64,000 nucleotides of DNA from Elstera sp043721315 (GCA_043721315.1 JAYSQZ010000001.1:1-64000), one strand, 5' to 3'. Numbered from the stretch's first letter, positions 1 to 7,743 are shown. Program-made: numbers and translations. Notes: generated by a model not told the origin, from the sequence alone.

Positions 1-79
1 GTTTGACGCGCCAAGCGCTTGGCCGGGCGCATCCGCGCCCTTGGCCGCCGCCGCACCCGATGCGCTTGGCGCGTCAAAC
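1..79. repeat. Long imperfect palindrome with inner hairpin (REP-like element)
   Basis: The first 18 bases (1-18) are the exact reverse complement of 62-79, so the segment can fold into one long stem. Inside lies a second hairpin, GGGCGC (25-30) against GCGCCC (35-40). Bases 25-54 recur at 7181-7210 with one mismatch, so the inner part belongs to a dispersed repeat. The element may start before the window. It could be the terminator of an upstream gene or a mobile palindromic repeat; the sequence does not decide. No U-tract follows the right arm on the plus strand. Confidence 0.7.
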
Positions 80-517
80 ACGCCTGGGGCGGCTTGCTAG
101 AGCTGCGTCCGATTTAACGCACGCAGTTCTAGAACCCCACGCTGATGGGGATGCCCGGCGAGATTTCGAATAAGGATCCAGAGCTTCGCGCATCCTATCA
201 GGGTATTCGAAAAAGGCGTCTTCTTGAGTGTATTTGCAATGCAATAAATCATGCCAAAGCAACTAAAAGGAGTTGCATCAGTACTTAGAACACTCTCCGG
301 CTTGTGCGATTAGGCTAGCCGCTCGACAATAAGTATGTAAGATAAAGATGGTTCCATAAATCCCATAACGAGAAATTCTCTAGCGTTATAATTAATATTG
401 TTAGTAAATATATAAAATCTTAAATAAGATGTTTTGAATACATATATACTCACAATAATTTATATTGGAACTTTCTTCAATTGACGCTTTAATTCCCTCC
501 AACAAAGGAGGCGCGTT
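80..517. other. Non-coding stretch with AT-rich core
   Basis: No convincing gene is seen. About 290-480 is far richer in A and T than the rest of the window. It contains a perfect TATAAT at 387-392 without a good -35, and TTGTTA (398-403) 17 nt before TAAATA (421-426). Either could drive the small ORF at 518, but such matches are expected by chance in AT-rich DNA. A 62-codon minus-strand ORF at 74-262 has no recognisable domain and overlaps the palindrome, so it is not called. Confidence 0.6.
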
Positions 518-784
518 ATGTATGACCATGCCGATGAGGATTTAGATCCTGCGATACGTACGACAAACACGCACCAAAGTGCGCGGACGGCGGCAGCGAT
601 TGCGGCCTGTCTCGCCTCACTGGCCGATGAAGCGTCGGCGGTTGGGCTTGCGGGCCTCTCGGTCTTTATCGCAGCGGCGGCTGATCTCGCGCAGCAGGAA
701 GCCGCCCAACGGGCCAGCACAGCGTTTCAGCCTTACGGTGGTCCTAGCTTGATTTGGTCCGCGCCGCCACCGGAGCACGGCTAA
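518..784 (+). CDS. Hypothetical 88-aa protein
   Basis: I do not recognise this protein. The ATG is preceded by a near-perfect Shine-Dalgarno (AAAGGAGG, 503-510) at good spacing, the best argument that it is real. The N-terminus is acidic (residues 3-10) and the middle (about 23-66) is Ala-rich and probably helical, with a mildly hydrophobic patch near 43-54 that is too weak to call a membrane span. The C-terminal 20 residues are Pro/Gly-rich. Codon use resembles the chromosome even though the DNA just upstream is AT-rich. Its stop overlaps the 3' end of the convergent epimerase gene by 4 nt. No function is proposed. Confidence 0.6.
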   Translation: MYDHADEDLDPAIRTTNTHQSARTAAAIAACLASLADEASAVGLAGLSVFIAAAADLAQQEAAQRASTAFQPYGGPSLIWSAPPPEHG

Positions 785-1938
785 TCTACAAGCGCATCTA
801 TCGCTTCAGTCAGCGCGAAGAAAATATGATAGGGCGTGCTGGCGGGCAGTGTGGGGGCGATTGGCGCTAATTCTGCCGATAAATGCTCGTGCCATCGCCC
901 ATCGGGCTGAAGGTAATAGGTGAAGAGAAAATCCAGTCGCGCGATAAGGGGGCTGAGTGTTTCCGGCGATTGCATAGCGGTATAGGCCGTAGCATAGGTT
1001 TTAATGGCCTCGGACTGTGGCCAAATCCGCTTAGTTGTTTGTAAGAGCGTGCCATCTCGCCCGATTTGATCGTAAACACCGCCGCGTGCCGTATCGGTGC
1101 CTTCTGTTTCGGCCCAACGGGTTAAGCCATCCGCCAGTGCCAGAAGGCTGGGATCTTCCAGCAACCGCGCGGCGTCCCGCAGCAACCACGCCCATTCAAA
1201 ATGATGACCGGGTTCTAGTATCGCCCCTTCCGGGCCGGTAGCCGCGCCCGTTTCATCGAAAAACTCACCCAATACCCCCGCGTAGAGCCGCGTGCGGAAG
1301 AGGGTAACGAGGCCCTCTGCGCCGCTACGATAGGCGGTATCGCCGCTGACCTCCCAGAGCGCTAACAGCGCCTCGAACAGGTGCATATGGGGGTTTTGGA
1401 CCAGCCCGCGTTTCTCAACGGCCCAATCGGCCCCAGCCTCGGCGGCGAGCCAGCCTTGCGGCAGGCGGAGCCTCGTGTTGAGCGTGTGCCAAACCGTCGC
1501 GGCGAGCGCCAGCGCCTCATCCCGCCGCCGGTTCAGCCGGGCGTAATGGGCGAGGGCGAATAGAATAAAGGCATGGGCGTAAAAATCCTTACGCCCGTCC
1601 AGCAAACTGCCGTCACGGCGCAGGCTGAACACAAAGCCGCCGTGCTGCCGATCTTGAAATTTATTGGTCAGCGTCGCGAAGGCATAATCGGCAAGCGCGG
1701 CGTGTTCGGGTTGCCCGAAACGATGCGCCGCCGCGCTCCAGAGATAAAGCTGACGCGCACACACCATCGAGCGGCGCTGGTCCGGCCCTGTCGGCGCGAG
1801 GGTCTGAGCGTCCAGCCGCTCGAAGAAGCCGTCCGCCTCTCGATCAATCCCATGCGCGGCCCAGAGCGGCAGATGCGCTTCCAGCAGCCAGCGGCGGCAG
1901 TGCGCGGCCCAAGCGGTGCGATCCAACACGCGCGGCAC
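781..1938 (-). CDS. AGE-family epimerase/isomerase
   Basis: Member of the N-acylglucosamine 2-epimerase / mannose isomerase superfamily, (alpha/alpha)6-barrel enzymes that isomerise free or N-acylated hexoses in the cytoplasm. Family marks in order are NPHMH (about 182-186), PGHHFEW (about 243-249, with the catalytic His of YihS-like enzymes), WPQSEA (about 306-311) and a late WHEH (about 359-362). At 385 aa it fits the family length. The GTG start at 1936-1938 lies only 2 nt after the dnaB stop, so it is probably co-transcribed with dnaB. Substrate (mannose, sulfoquinovose-type or GlcNAc) cannot be told from sequence; fold and family are secure. Confidence 0.88.
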   Translation of the reverse strand: MPRVLDRTAWAAHCRRWLLEAHLPLWAAHGIDREADGFFERLDAQTLAPTGPDQRRSMVCARQLYLWSAAAHRFGQPEHAALADYAFATLTNKFQDRQHGGFVFSLRRDGSLLDGRKDFYAHAFILFALAHYARLNRRRDEALALAATVWHTLNTRLRLPQGWLAAEAGADWAVEKRGLVQNPHMHLFEALLALWEVSGDTAYRSGAEGLVTLFRTRLYAGVLGEFFDETGAATGPEGAILEPGHHFEWAWLLRDAARLLEDPSLLALADGLTRWAETEGTDTARGGVYDQIGRDGTLLQTTKRIWPQSEAIKTYATAYTAMQSPETLSPLIARLDFLFTYYLQPDGRWHEHLSAELAPIAPTLPASTPYHIFFALTEAIDALVD

Positions 1939-1940
1939 GG

Positions 1941-3458
1941 TTAATAATCCTCAGGCAGATGCTCGGCTTCCGCCAAATCGCTGAAACGGGTCGTGTTGCC
2001 ATCGAAATGCACAACGACGCGGCCAATTGGGCCGTGGCGTTGCTTGGCGATGATTATTTCGGCGCGGTTATGGTAGCGCTCCATTTCCGCCTTCCAGGTA
2101 TCATGCTCGGCAGTGCCTTCGGCTGGCTCTTTGCGGGCAAGGTAATATTCTTCGCGGTAAATAAACATCACCACATCGGCGTCTTGCTCAATCGAGCCGG
2201 ATTCGCGCAGGTCCGACAGTTGCGGATGTTTATCTTCGCGGTTTTCCACTTGGCGGGACAACTGCGACAGCGCGATAACGGGCACGTTCAACTCTTTGGC
2301 GATGGCTTTGAGGCCGCGCGTGATCTCCGAGACTTCCTGCACGCGGTTATCGCTGCTCGACCGATCTGTGCCGCGCAGGAGTTGAAGGTAATCGACAACG
2401 ATCAAATCCAGCCCCGATTGCCGCTTCAACCGCCGTGCCCGCGTGCGGACGGAGGTAATGGTGAGCGCGGGCGTATCGTCGATATAAAGGCTAAGGCGCT
2501 CAAGCTGCTGGCTGGCGATCACCAAGCGCTCGAAATCATCCGGCTGCAAATCGCCGCGCTGAATGCGGTGCGACTGGATTTGCGCCACGTCCGATAGCAC
2601 GCGGGTGGCAAGCTGTTCCGACGACATTTCGAGACTGAAAAATGCCACCGAATGCTTACGCTGAGTCTCTGGATCTTTCACAACCCGTGCGGCGTTATAA
2701 GCGATATTGGTCGCGAGCGCGGTTTTACCCATCGAGGGGCGAGCGGCGAGGATCAAGAGATCGGAATTATGCAGCCCCCCCAGCAGCCGGTCGAGATCCC
2801 GCAACCCGCTGGGGACGCCCGCGAGCTTGCCATCGCGCCGATACGCGGCTTCCGCCATTCGCAGCGAAGCGGTAATCGCCTGATGAAACGGCTGAAACCC
2901 CGTCTCGATGTCGCCAACCGTGGCGAGGTTGAATAATTGCTGTTCAACCAACTCGATTTGGACATGAGCGCTTTGATCGGGCAGGGGATTGAAGGCGAGG
3001 TTCACGGCCTCCTCCCCAATCTCGATGAGCTGGCGGCGCACGAAAAGCTCGTGGACAACCCGGCCATAATCTTCGGCATTGATGACCGACACGAGCGAGC
3101 CTGCCAGCGTCATCAAATACTGAAACCCGCCAATCTCGGTTAAATCGCGGTTGGACTCGAAATATTGCTTCAGCGTGATTGGGTCGGCGATTTGGCCCCG
3201 GTCGATCAGCTTGCCCACGGCCTCGAAGATTTTGCCGTGGATGCGGTTGGCGAAATGCTCGGGCCTCAGAAACTCAATCACCCGCTCGAACGCGCGGTTG
3301 TTATGGAGGATGGCCCCCAGTAGCGCCATTTCCGCTTCGTCGTTATGCGGCGGCAGGCGCACGGGCAGCATCGGCGTGCCCCGGTCAGTCCCCGCCAGGA
3401 TCAGCGCCGTTGACGGATCGGAAGGGGGAAATTCATCGGGAAGGGGGTAATCATCCAT
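1941..3458 (-). CDS. dnaB: Replicative DNA helicase DnaB
   Basis: Hexameric 5'-3' helicase that unwinds DNA at the replication fork. The N-terminal DnaB domain (about 38-140) is followed by the RecA-like C-terminal domain with Walker A (ARPSMGKTA, about 239-247) and Walker B (DLIVVDYLQL, about 351-360). I chose the ATG at 3456-3458 (505 aa). An in-frame TTG at 3491 would add 11 residues, but it falls in the T-tract of the rplI terminator. No clear Shine-Dalgarno precedes either start. The gene follows the rpsF-rpsR-rplI run, a common alphaproteobacterial order, and leads directly into the epimerase gene. Confidence 0.97.
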   Translation of the reverse strand: MDDYPLPDEFPPSDPSTALILAGTDRGTPMLPVRLPPHNDEAEMALLGAILHNNRAFERVIEFLRPEHFANRIHGKIFEAVGKLIDRGQIADPITLKQYFESNRDLTEIGGFQYLMTLAGSLVSVINAEDYGRVVHELFVRRQLIEIGEEAVNLAFNPLPDQSAHVQIELVEQQLFNLATVGDIETGFQPFHQAITASLRMAEAAYRRDGKLAGVPSGLRDLDRLLGGLHNSDLLILAARPSMGKTALATNIAYNAARVVKDPETQRKHSVAFFSLEMSSEQLATRVLSDVAQIQSHRIQRGDLQPDDFERLVIASQQLERLSLYIDDTPALTITSVRTRARRLKRQSGLDLIVVDYLQLLRGTDRSSSDNRVQEVSEITRGLKAIAKELNVPVIALSQLSRQVENREDKHPQLSDLRESGSIEQDADVVMFIYREEYYLARKEPAEGTAEHDTWKAEMERYHNRAEIIIAKQRHGPIGRVVVHFDGNTTRFSDLAEAEHLPEDY

Positions 3459-3484
3459 AACGGCAGTATAAACGGTATAGGCTC

Positions 3485-3529
3485 TAAACAAAACAAAAGC
3501 TGCCTGCGGAATGACCCCCAGGCAGCTTT
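3485..3529 (-). terminator. Rho-independent terminator after rplI
   Basis: On the minus strand an 11-bp perfect stem (3519-3529 with 3496-3506, core GCTGCCTG/CAGGCAGC) is followed by TTTTGTTTT. It lies 27 nt past the rplI stop and ends about 27 nt before the dnaB ATG. It should end the rpsF-rpsR-rplI transcript, leaving dnaB to readthrough or to a promoter inside this short gap. Confidence 0.85.
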
Positions 3530-3555
3530 CGCTTAAACAACAGTCTTAAAAAGAT

Positions 3556-4134
3556 TTAGGCGTCTTCAGCTTCGCGCGCGGCGGCGCTAGCAGCCAGTTC
3601 GGCGGCGAGGGCCGCGTCGTCGGCAGCTTCATCGGCAGCGGCTTCGGCGCGCAGATTGCGACCGGCCAGCAGCGCATCGGCTTCGTCCTTAGTCTGGGCG
3701 ACGGCGATGATGACGGCCACCGAGACTTCCGGGTGCAGGCTGACGCGGACAGTGTGAACACCCGTGGTCTTGATCGGCGTTTCGATCACAACCTGATTGC
3801 GGTTGATGGTGAAGCCTGCCGTTGCCGTGGCTTCAGACACGTCGCGACCATTGACCGACCCGTAGAGCTGACCGCTTTCACCGGCCTGCCGCACGAGGGC
3901 GAGCTTCAGCCCGGCCATTTTCGCAGCAGCGGCTTCGGCTTCGTCCTTGCGCTTCAGATTGTCGGCAAGGATTTGCGCCTTACGACCTTCAAAGGCTTCC
4001 AGGTTGGATTTGGTGGCGCGCAGCGCCTTCTTCTGCGGCAGCAGATAGTTCCGGGCATAGCCGGGGCGAACATTCACAACATCGCCGATTTGGCCGAGGT
4101 TTTCGACACGTTCGAGCAGAACGAGAGCAACCAT
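3556..4134 (-). CDS. rplI: 50S ribosomal protein L9
   Basis: Large-subunit protein that binds 23S rRNA near the L1 stalk. The N-terminal globular domain (1-50, with GYARNYLLP at about 25-33), the connecting helix (about 45-75) and the C-terminal domain (to about 148) are all present. At 192 aa it is about 40 residues longer than E. coli L9. The extra C-terminal tail is Ala/Asp/Glu-rich, as in many alphaproteobacteria. AAGGAA lies just upstream of the ATG. It is last in the rpsF-rpsR-rplI run and is followed by a strong terminator. Confidence 0.97.
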   Translation of the reverse strand: MVALVLLERVENLGQIGDVVNVRPGYARNYLLPQKKALRATKSNLEAFEGRKAQILADNLKRKDEAEAAAAKMAGLKLALVRQAGESGQLYGSVNGRDVSEATATAGFTINRNQVVIETPIKTTGVHTVRVSLHPEVSVAVIIAVAQTKDEADALLAGRNLRAEAAADEAADDAALAAELAASAAAREAEDA

Positions 4135-4428
4135 GATAATTTCCTTACGGTTTCCAGTATCCGGCTTCGAGAGCAGCGGATAAATTTCAAACGAACCTAC
4201 CTGGGCGGTAATAGCCTACGGGTCGGGTTTCGTTTGGAAACCGTACCGCAGGATCGCCGCGAGACCGACCACTGCAACCCTAATATCGTGCGCTACCGGC
4301 TTCGCCTACTTGAGCGCGTTTGCGCTCCTGGCGTTGCTCGACTGAGCGCCCATCGTAGGGCTTGCTTCCTGAACATCGGAAGCGCGGCGAAGGGAGCGGC
4401 GAGCCGCCCCCTTCGGAGGTAGAAAGAC
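4135..4428 (-). other. rpsR-rplI intergenic gap with hairpin at 4389-4414
   Basis: This 294-nt gap has no ORF with coding character on the minus strand. Just past the rpsR stop is a GC-rich hairpin: GAAGGG and GCGGC arms at 4389-4414 with a 2-nt loop and one bulge. It has no T-tract, so it may be a processing or stability element. In many alphaproteobacteria a DUF2232 membrane protein gene sits here; no such frame is visible. Confidence 0.5.
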
Positions 4429-4665
4429 TTAGCCGATCAGGTAAGGCAACAGACCCAAAAAGCGCGAACGCTTAATGGCCTGGGCAAGTTCCCGTTGCTT
4501 CTTCACCGACACAGCGGTGATGCGCGACGGAACAATCTTACCGCGTTCCGACAAGAAACGCTGAAGCAACTTGATGTCCTTGTAATCAATCTTCGGCGCG
4601 TTAGGGCCAGAGAACGGGCAGGACTTCCGCCGACGGAAAAACGGGCGACGACCACCAGCTTGCAT
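4429..4665 (-). CDS. rpsR: 30S ribosomal protein S18
   Basis: Small-subunit protein that pairs with S6 on the platform of the 30S subunit. The 78-aa sequence has the basic N-terminus (RRPFFRRRKSCPF), the IDYKD block at about 26-30 and the SRITAVSVKKQRELAQAIKR region typical of S18. It lies 5 nt after rpsF, so the two binding partners are translated from the same message. The start ATG gives the standard family length. Confidence 0.97.
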   Translation of the reverse strand: MQAGGRRPFFRRRKSCPFSGPNAPKIDYKDIKLLQRFLSERGKIVPSRITAVSVKKQRELAQAIKRSRFLGLLPYLIG

Positions 4666-4670
4666 TGCTC

Positions 4671-5162
4671 TTACTCCCCAATCGCTTCTTCGGCCATACG
4701 CGGGCCGCGCTCTTCATCATCCCGGCGACGCGGGCCGCGATCAAAACGATCCCCCCCACGATCTCCACCGCGATCACCCCGGTCGCCGCGATCACCACGG
4801 TCCCCACGATCACCGCGCTCGCCCCGCTCAGAGCGTTCGCCCCGGTTGGACAGAACCGCAGACGGGCCTTCTTCCAGTTCCTTCACGCGGACGGTCTGGA
4901 AACGGATAACGTCTTCGTTGATCCGCATGTTGCGTTCCATTTCGAGCACAGCCGGAGCCGGAGCATCGAGATTGAACAGAACGTAATGGCCCTTACGGTT
5001 TTTACGGATTTTGAAGGACAGATTCCGCAGGCCCCAGTATTCGCGCTTAGCAACCGTACCGCCTTCAGCCGTTAGGATACCGGCGAAGGTGTCGCACAGG
5101 ACTTCAACCTGGGTGGCAGAAATATCTTGGCGTGCGATAAACACGCTTTCGTACAAAGGCAT
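4671..5162 (-). CDS. rpsF: 30S ribosomal protein S6 with RGD-repeat tail
   Basis: S6 is the partner of S18 on the 30S platform. Residues 1-100 form the ferredoxin-like S6 domain (MPLYESVFIARQD start; GLRNLSFKI at about 44-52). The C-terminal tail (about 107-163) is low-complexity and very charged, with GER units and then repeated RGD tripeptides at about 116-131, ending in an acidic stretch. E. coli S6 also carries an acidic C-terminal tail, the target of RimK glutamylation; here the tail is longer and mixed basic/acidic. The underlying DNA is a degenerate 9-bp repeat (about 4757-4845) that could vary by slippage. Confidence 0.96.
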   Translation of the reverse strand: MPLYESVFIARQDISATQVEVLCDTFAGILTAEGGTVAKREYWGLRNLSFKIRKNRKGHYVLFNLDAPAPAVLEMERNMRINEDVIRFQTVRVKELEEGPSAVLSNRGERSERGERGDRGDRGDRGDRGDRGGDRGGDRFDRGPRRRDDEERGPRMAEEAIGE

Positions 5163-5325
5163 TAATCAACTCTCCTTATGGCTGATTCGGCGCGGATTCC
5201 CCTGAAAAACAGTGTGTTACCACACCGCTTCAGGCCTCCCCGCGCCCAGCCGACAGATTGAAGGGCACCCCTAGAATAGTCGGCAAGGAGCTTGCCAGAC
5301 CGAAAGTCCAGGCAAGGGAGCGCGC

Positions 5326-5353
5326 ACAATAGCGAGTCTTTTTCGGGATGCAA
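5326..5353 (-). promoter_or_regulatory. Candidate rpsF promoter
   Basis: Reading the minus strand, TTGCAT (5353-5348) lies 16 nt before TATTGT (5331-5326), about 165 nt upstream of rpsF. It sits in the 297-nt divergent gap between rpsF and fabD. The match to sigma-70 elements is moderate and no other evidence supports it. Confidence 0.28.
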
Positions 5354-5459
5354 GCAAAACACGCGCTTTTCGGCAAGCCTTGACAGGCGCGCGCGGAATA
5401 TGACAAAGGCGCGATAACTTTGGTCCAACCCGCCCCAACCCACAAGGAGCCTCCACAGC

Positions 5460-6404
5460 ATGAGCAGAGCTTTTCTGTTTCCCGGTCAAGGCAGCCAAAC
5501 TGTCGGCATGGGTAAGGATTTGGCAGAGGCGTTTCCGGTTGCGCGCGCCGTGTTCGAGGAGGTCGATGCAGCCCTGTCGCAAAATCTCTCGCAGATTATC
5601 TGGGGTGGCCCCGAAGCCGACTTAACCCTAACCGAGAACGCTCAACCGGCGCTCATGGCGACTTCGCTTGCCGTAGTGCGCGTGATCGAAGCCGAAACGG
5701 GCAAGCGCCTGTCTGATTTAGGGATAGCTGTTGCAGGGCATTCGCTGGGGGAATATTCAGCCCTGGCCGCTGTTGGGGCGCTGAGTTTGTTCGATACGGC
5801 GCGGCTGCTGAAGCGCCGAGGCCAAGCGATGCAGGCGGCGGTTCCTGTTGGGGCAGGCGGCATGGCGGCCTTGCTTGGGGTCGAGCTTCCCCTCGCGCAA
5901 GCGATTGCCGATGAAGCCGCCGAGGGGGACGTATGCGATATTGCCAATGATAATGGCGGCGGGCAAATCGTTCTCTCCGGGAGTGCGGCGGCGATTGCCC
6001 GTGCCATTGCCCTCGCGCCGACCAAAGGTGTTAAGCGGGCGCTGCCGCTGCCGGTTTCGGCCCCCTTTCACTGCCGCTTAATGCAGCCCGCCGCTGATGT
6101 CATGGCAGCGGCCCTCGCCTCTGTTATATTGAATCGCCCAGGTTTGCCCGTCGTGATTAACGTCACCGCCCGCCCGGAGCAGGAGCCGGATCGGTTGCGC
6201 CAGAGCCTTGTTGCACAGGTAACGGGGCGCGTGCGCTGGCAGGAAAGCATTGCCTATCTGGCAGCCGACATGGGGATCACTCAGTTTGTCGAGCTTGGCG
6301 CAGGGAAGGTGCTCACCGGCCTCGCCAAGCGGATCGCCAAAGATGTTCCCGGTCTTGCCCTGACCAGCCCTGCCGATATTCACGCCTTTCTCGAATCACT
6401 TTAA
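5460..6404 (+). CDS. fabD: Malonyl-CoA:ACP transacylase FabD
   Basis: Transfers malonyl from CoA to acyl carrier protein, supplying the elongation unit for type II fatty-acid synthesis. GQGSQ (9-13) forms the oxyanion region, the nucleophile is Ser95 in GHSLGEY, Arg120 binds the malonyl carboxylate, and His204 in SAPFHC completes the dyad. Length (314 aa) is normal. AAGGAG lies upstream of the ATG. First gene of fabD-fabG-acpP-fabF-mltG; only 13 nt separate it from fabG. Confidence 0.97.
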   Translation: MSRAFLFPGQGSQTVGMGKDLAEAFPVARAVFEEVDAALSQNLSQIIWGGPEADLTLTENAQPALMATSLAVVRVIEAETGKRLSDLGIAVAGHSLGEYSALAAVGALSLFDTARLLKRRGQAMQAAVPVGAGGMAALLGVELPLAQAIADEAAEGDVCDIANDNGGGQIVLSGSAAAIARAIALAPTKGVKRALPLPVSAPFHCRLMQPAADVMAAALASVILNRPGLPVVINVTARPEQEPDRLRQSLVAQVTGRVRWQESIAYLAADMGITQFVELGAGKVLTGLAKRIAKDVPGLALTSPADIHAFLESL

Positions 6405-6417
6405 GAAAGAAATATAA

Positions 6418-7158
6418 ATGTTTGATTTATCAGAGAAAACTGCACTTATTACCGGCGCAAGCGGCGGTATTGGTCGTGCTATTGCCGCCGGTCTGCACGC
6501 CCGTGGTGCCACCGTTCTGCTGACCGGAACGCGCGAAGCGGTGCTGACGGAGGTTGCGGCCAGCTTGGGCGGGGAGCGTACTCACGTGATCCCTGCGGAC
6601 CTGTCTCAGCCCGACGCCGCCGATGCGCTGATCAAGGCGGCGGAGGCTGTCGCAGGCGGGGTCGATATTCTGGTGAATAACGCCGGCCTCACCCGCGATC
6701 AGCTTTTGTTGCGCCTGAAGGATGCCGACTGGCAGATGGTGCTGGATGTGAACCTGACCGCCGCCATGCGCCTGTCGCGCGCGGTGCTGAAGGGGATGAT
6801 GAAGAAGCGGTCGGGCCGCATCATTTCCATCACCTCGATTGTCGGCGCTACTGGCAATGCCGGGCAAACCAATTATGCGGCCTCGAAAGCCGGGCTGGTC
6901 GGCTTTTCTAAATCGCTGGCCCAGGAGGTTGGCAGTCGCAACATTACGGTGAACTGCATCGCGCCGGGTTTCATCGAAACCGCGATGACAGACGTTCTAA
7001 CGGACGCGCAAAAGCAGCAGATGCTGGCCGGAATTCCGCTGGGCCGCATGGGCACGGGCGCCGAAATTGCCGCAGCCGTCGTCTATCTCGCCTCCTCTGA
7101 AGCCAGCTACGTGACGGGCGAAACCCTGCACGTAAACGGCGGGATGGCGATGCTTTAG
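6418..7158 (+). CDS. fabG: 3-oxoacyl-ACP reductase FabG
   Basis: NADPH-dependent reduction of 3-oxoacyl-ACP to 3-hydroxyacyl-ACP. Classic short-chain dehydrogenase: TGASGGIG cofactor motif (12-19), NNAG (87-90), catalytic Ser140, Tyr153 and Lys157 (YAASK), and a C-terminal YVTGETLHVNGG block typical of FabG. The length of 246 aa is standard. It sits between fabD and acpP, which supports the fatty-acid role over other SDR functions. Confidence 0.96.
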   Translation: MFDLSEKTALITGASGGIGRAIAAGLHARGATVLLTGTREAVLTEVAASLGGERTHVIPADLSQPDAADALIKAAEAVAGGVDILVNNAGLTRDQLLLRLKDADWQMVLDVNLTAAMRLSRAVLKGMMKKRSGRIISITSIVGATGNAGQTNYAASKAGLVGFSKSLAQEVGSRNITVNCIAPGFIETAMTDVLTDAQKQQMLAGIPLGRMGTGAEIAAAVVYLASSEASYVTGETLHVNGGMAML

Positions 7159-7180
7159 GTTTATTCTGCCCTCGCCGGGC

Positions 7181-7210
7181 GGGCGCGTCCGCGCCCTTGG
7201 CCGCCGCCGC
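7181..7210. repeat. Second copy of the 30-nt GC-rich repeat
   Basis: Matches 25-54 with one mismatch (G at 7187, A in the first copy). It forms GGGCGCG (7181-7187) / CGCGCCC (7190-7196), a 7-bp stem with a 2-nt loop. The CCGCCGCCGC that follows can pair with GGCGG at 7214-7218. It lies 22 nt past the fabG stop and could end or protect the fabDG message, though no T-tract follows directly. Confidence 0.65.
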
Positions 7211-7238
7211 AATGGCGGCTTTAATATCTGCCTTGCCG

Positions 7239-7265
7239 CGTTAGAGATACTGTGATTCTCTAGCG
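7239..7265. promoter_or_regulatory. Inverted repeat upstream of acpP
   Basis: CGTTAGAGA (7239-7247) pairs with TCTCTAGCG (7257-7265) with one G-T wobble and a 9-nt loop. It lies about 140 nt before acpP. It could be an operator or a weak terminator; nothing in the sequence identifies the protein that would bind. Confidence 0.3.
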
Positions 7266-7406
7266 TAGGGCGTTGAAGTGTGTTACAGGGGGGCGGCTTT
7301 CGGGGCGAAAAAACTCTCTGTTTATTCGCCTCCGAAGGGGCTTGTCGGGCCTGCCCAGACCAGCTACACGGAACGATCACTGGTTTACTGTCGAGGATAA
7401 TTCGCA

Positions 7407-7643
7407 ATGAGCACTGTTGCCGAACGCGTTAAGAAGATCGTCATTGAGCATCTAGGCGTGGACGAAGCCAAGGTTACGGACAATGCCAGCTTTATTGATG
7501 ATCTGGGCGCGGACAGCCTGGACACGGTCGAACTGGTCATGGCCTTTGAAGAAGAATTCGGCGTGGAAATCCCCGACGATGCCGCCGAAAAAATTCTGAC
7601 GGTGAAGGACGCTATCGACTTCATTGAAAAGAATAATGCCTAA
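7407..7643 (+). CDS. acpP: Acyl carrier protein
   Basis: Small acidic carrier (78 aa) that holds growing acyl chains on a phosphopantetheine arm. The attachment site is Ser37 in GADSLDTVEL, and the acidic helix II that docks to fatty-acid enzymes follows it. GAGGATAA lies upstream of the ATG. It has its own 248-nt leader after fabG and a long structured gap before fabF, consistent with separate control of this highly expressed gene. Confidence 0.98.
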   Translation: MSTVAERVKKIVIEHLGVDEAKVTDNASFIDDLGADSLDTVELVMAFEEEFGVEIPDDAAEKILTVKDAIDFIEKNNA

Positions 7644-7707
7644 GCCCATTCCGGTTTAACGGAGAGGCTTTTGAGTCCGCGCGGCGCATAAGCGGCACCG
7701 ACGTGAT

Positions 7708-7743
7708 AAGAGCCGGTTTCGGAGCCTTCCGAAAGCGGCTCTT
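7708..7743. other. Strong hairpin between acpP and fabF
   Basis: Bases 7708-7723 pair with 7728-7743: 16 positions, one G-G mismatch, closed by a 4-nt loop. It lies 64 nt after the acpP stop and about 175 nt before fabF. There is no U-tract, so it is not a standard intrinsic terminator. It may protect the abundant acpP message from 3' decay or set the acpP:fabF ratio. It can form on either strand. Confidence 0.65.

Noticed and set aside
74..262. 62-codon minus-strand ORF at the left edge
   Set aside because: No ribosome site, no family resemblance and overlap with the palindrome; probably chance.
1959..2597. Long plus-strand frame opposite dnaB
   Set aside because: Shadow of the dnaB coding frame; no ribosome site and no recognisable protein.
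3733..4422. Plus-strand 229-codon frame across rplI and the gap
   Set aside because: Antisense to rplI for most of its length; composition follows the rplI codons.
5380..5385. Perfect TTGACA upstream of fabD
   Set aside because: No acceptable -10 at 16-18 nt; kept only as a possibility.
360..7270. ATTCTCTAGCGT shared by about 374-385 and 7255-7266
   Set aside because: Twelve bases with unrelated flanks; could be chance, and only the inverted repeat near acpP is reported.
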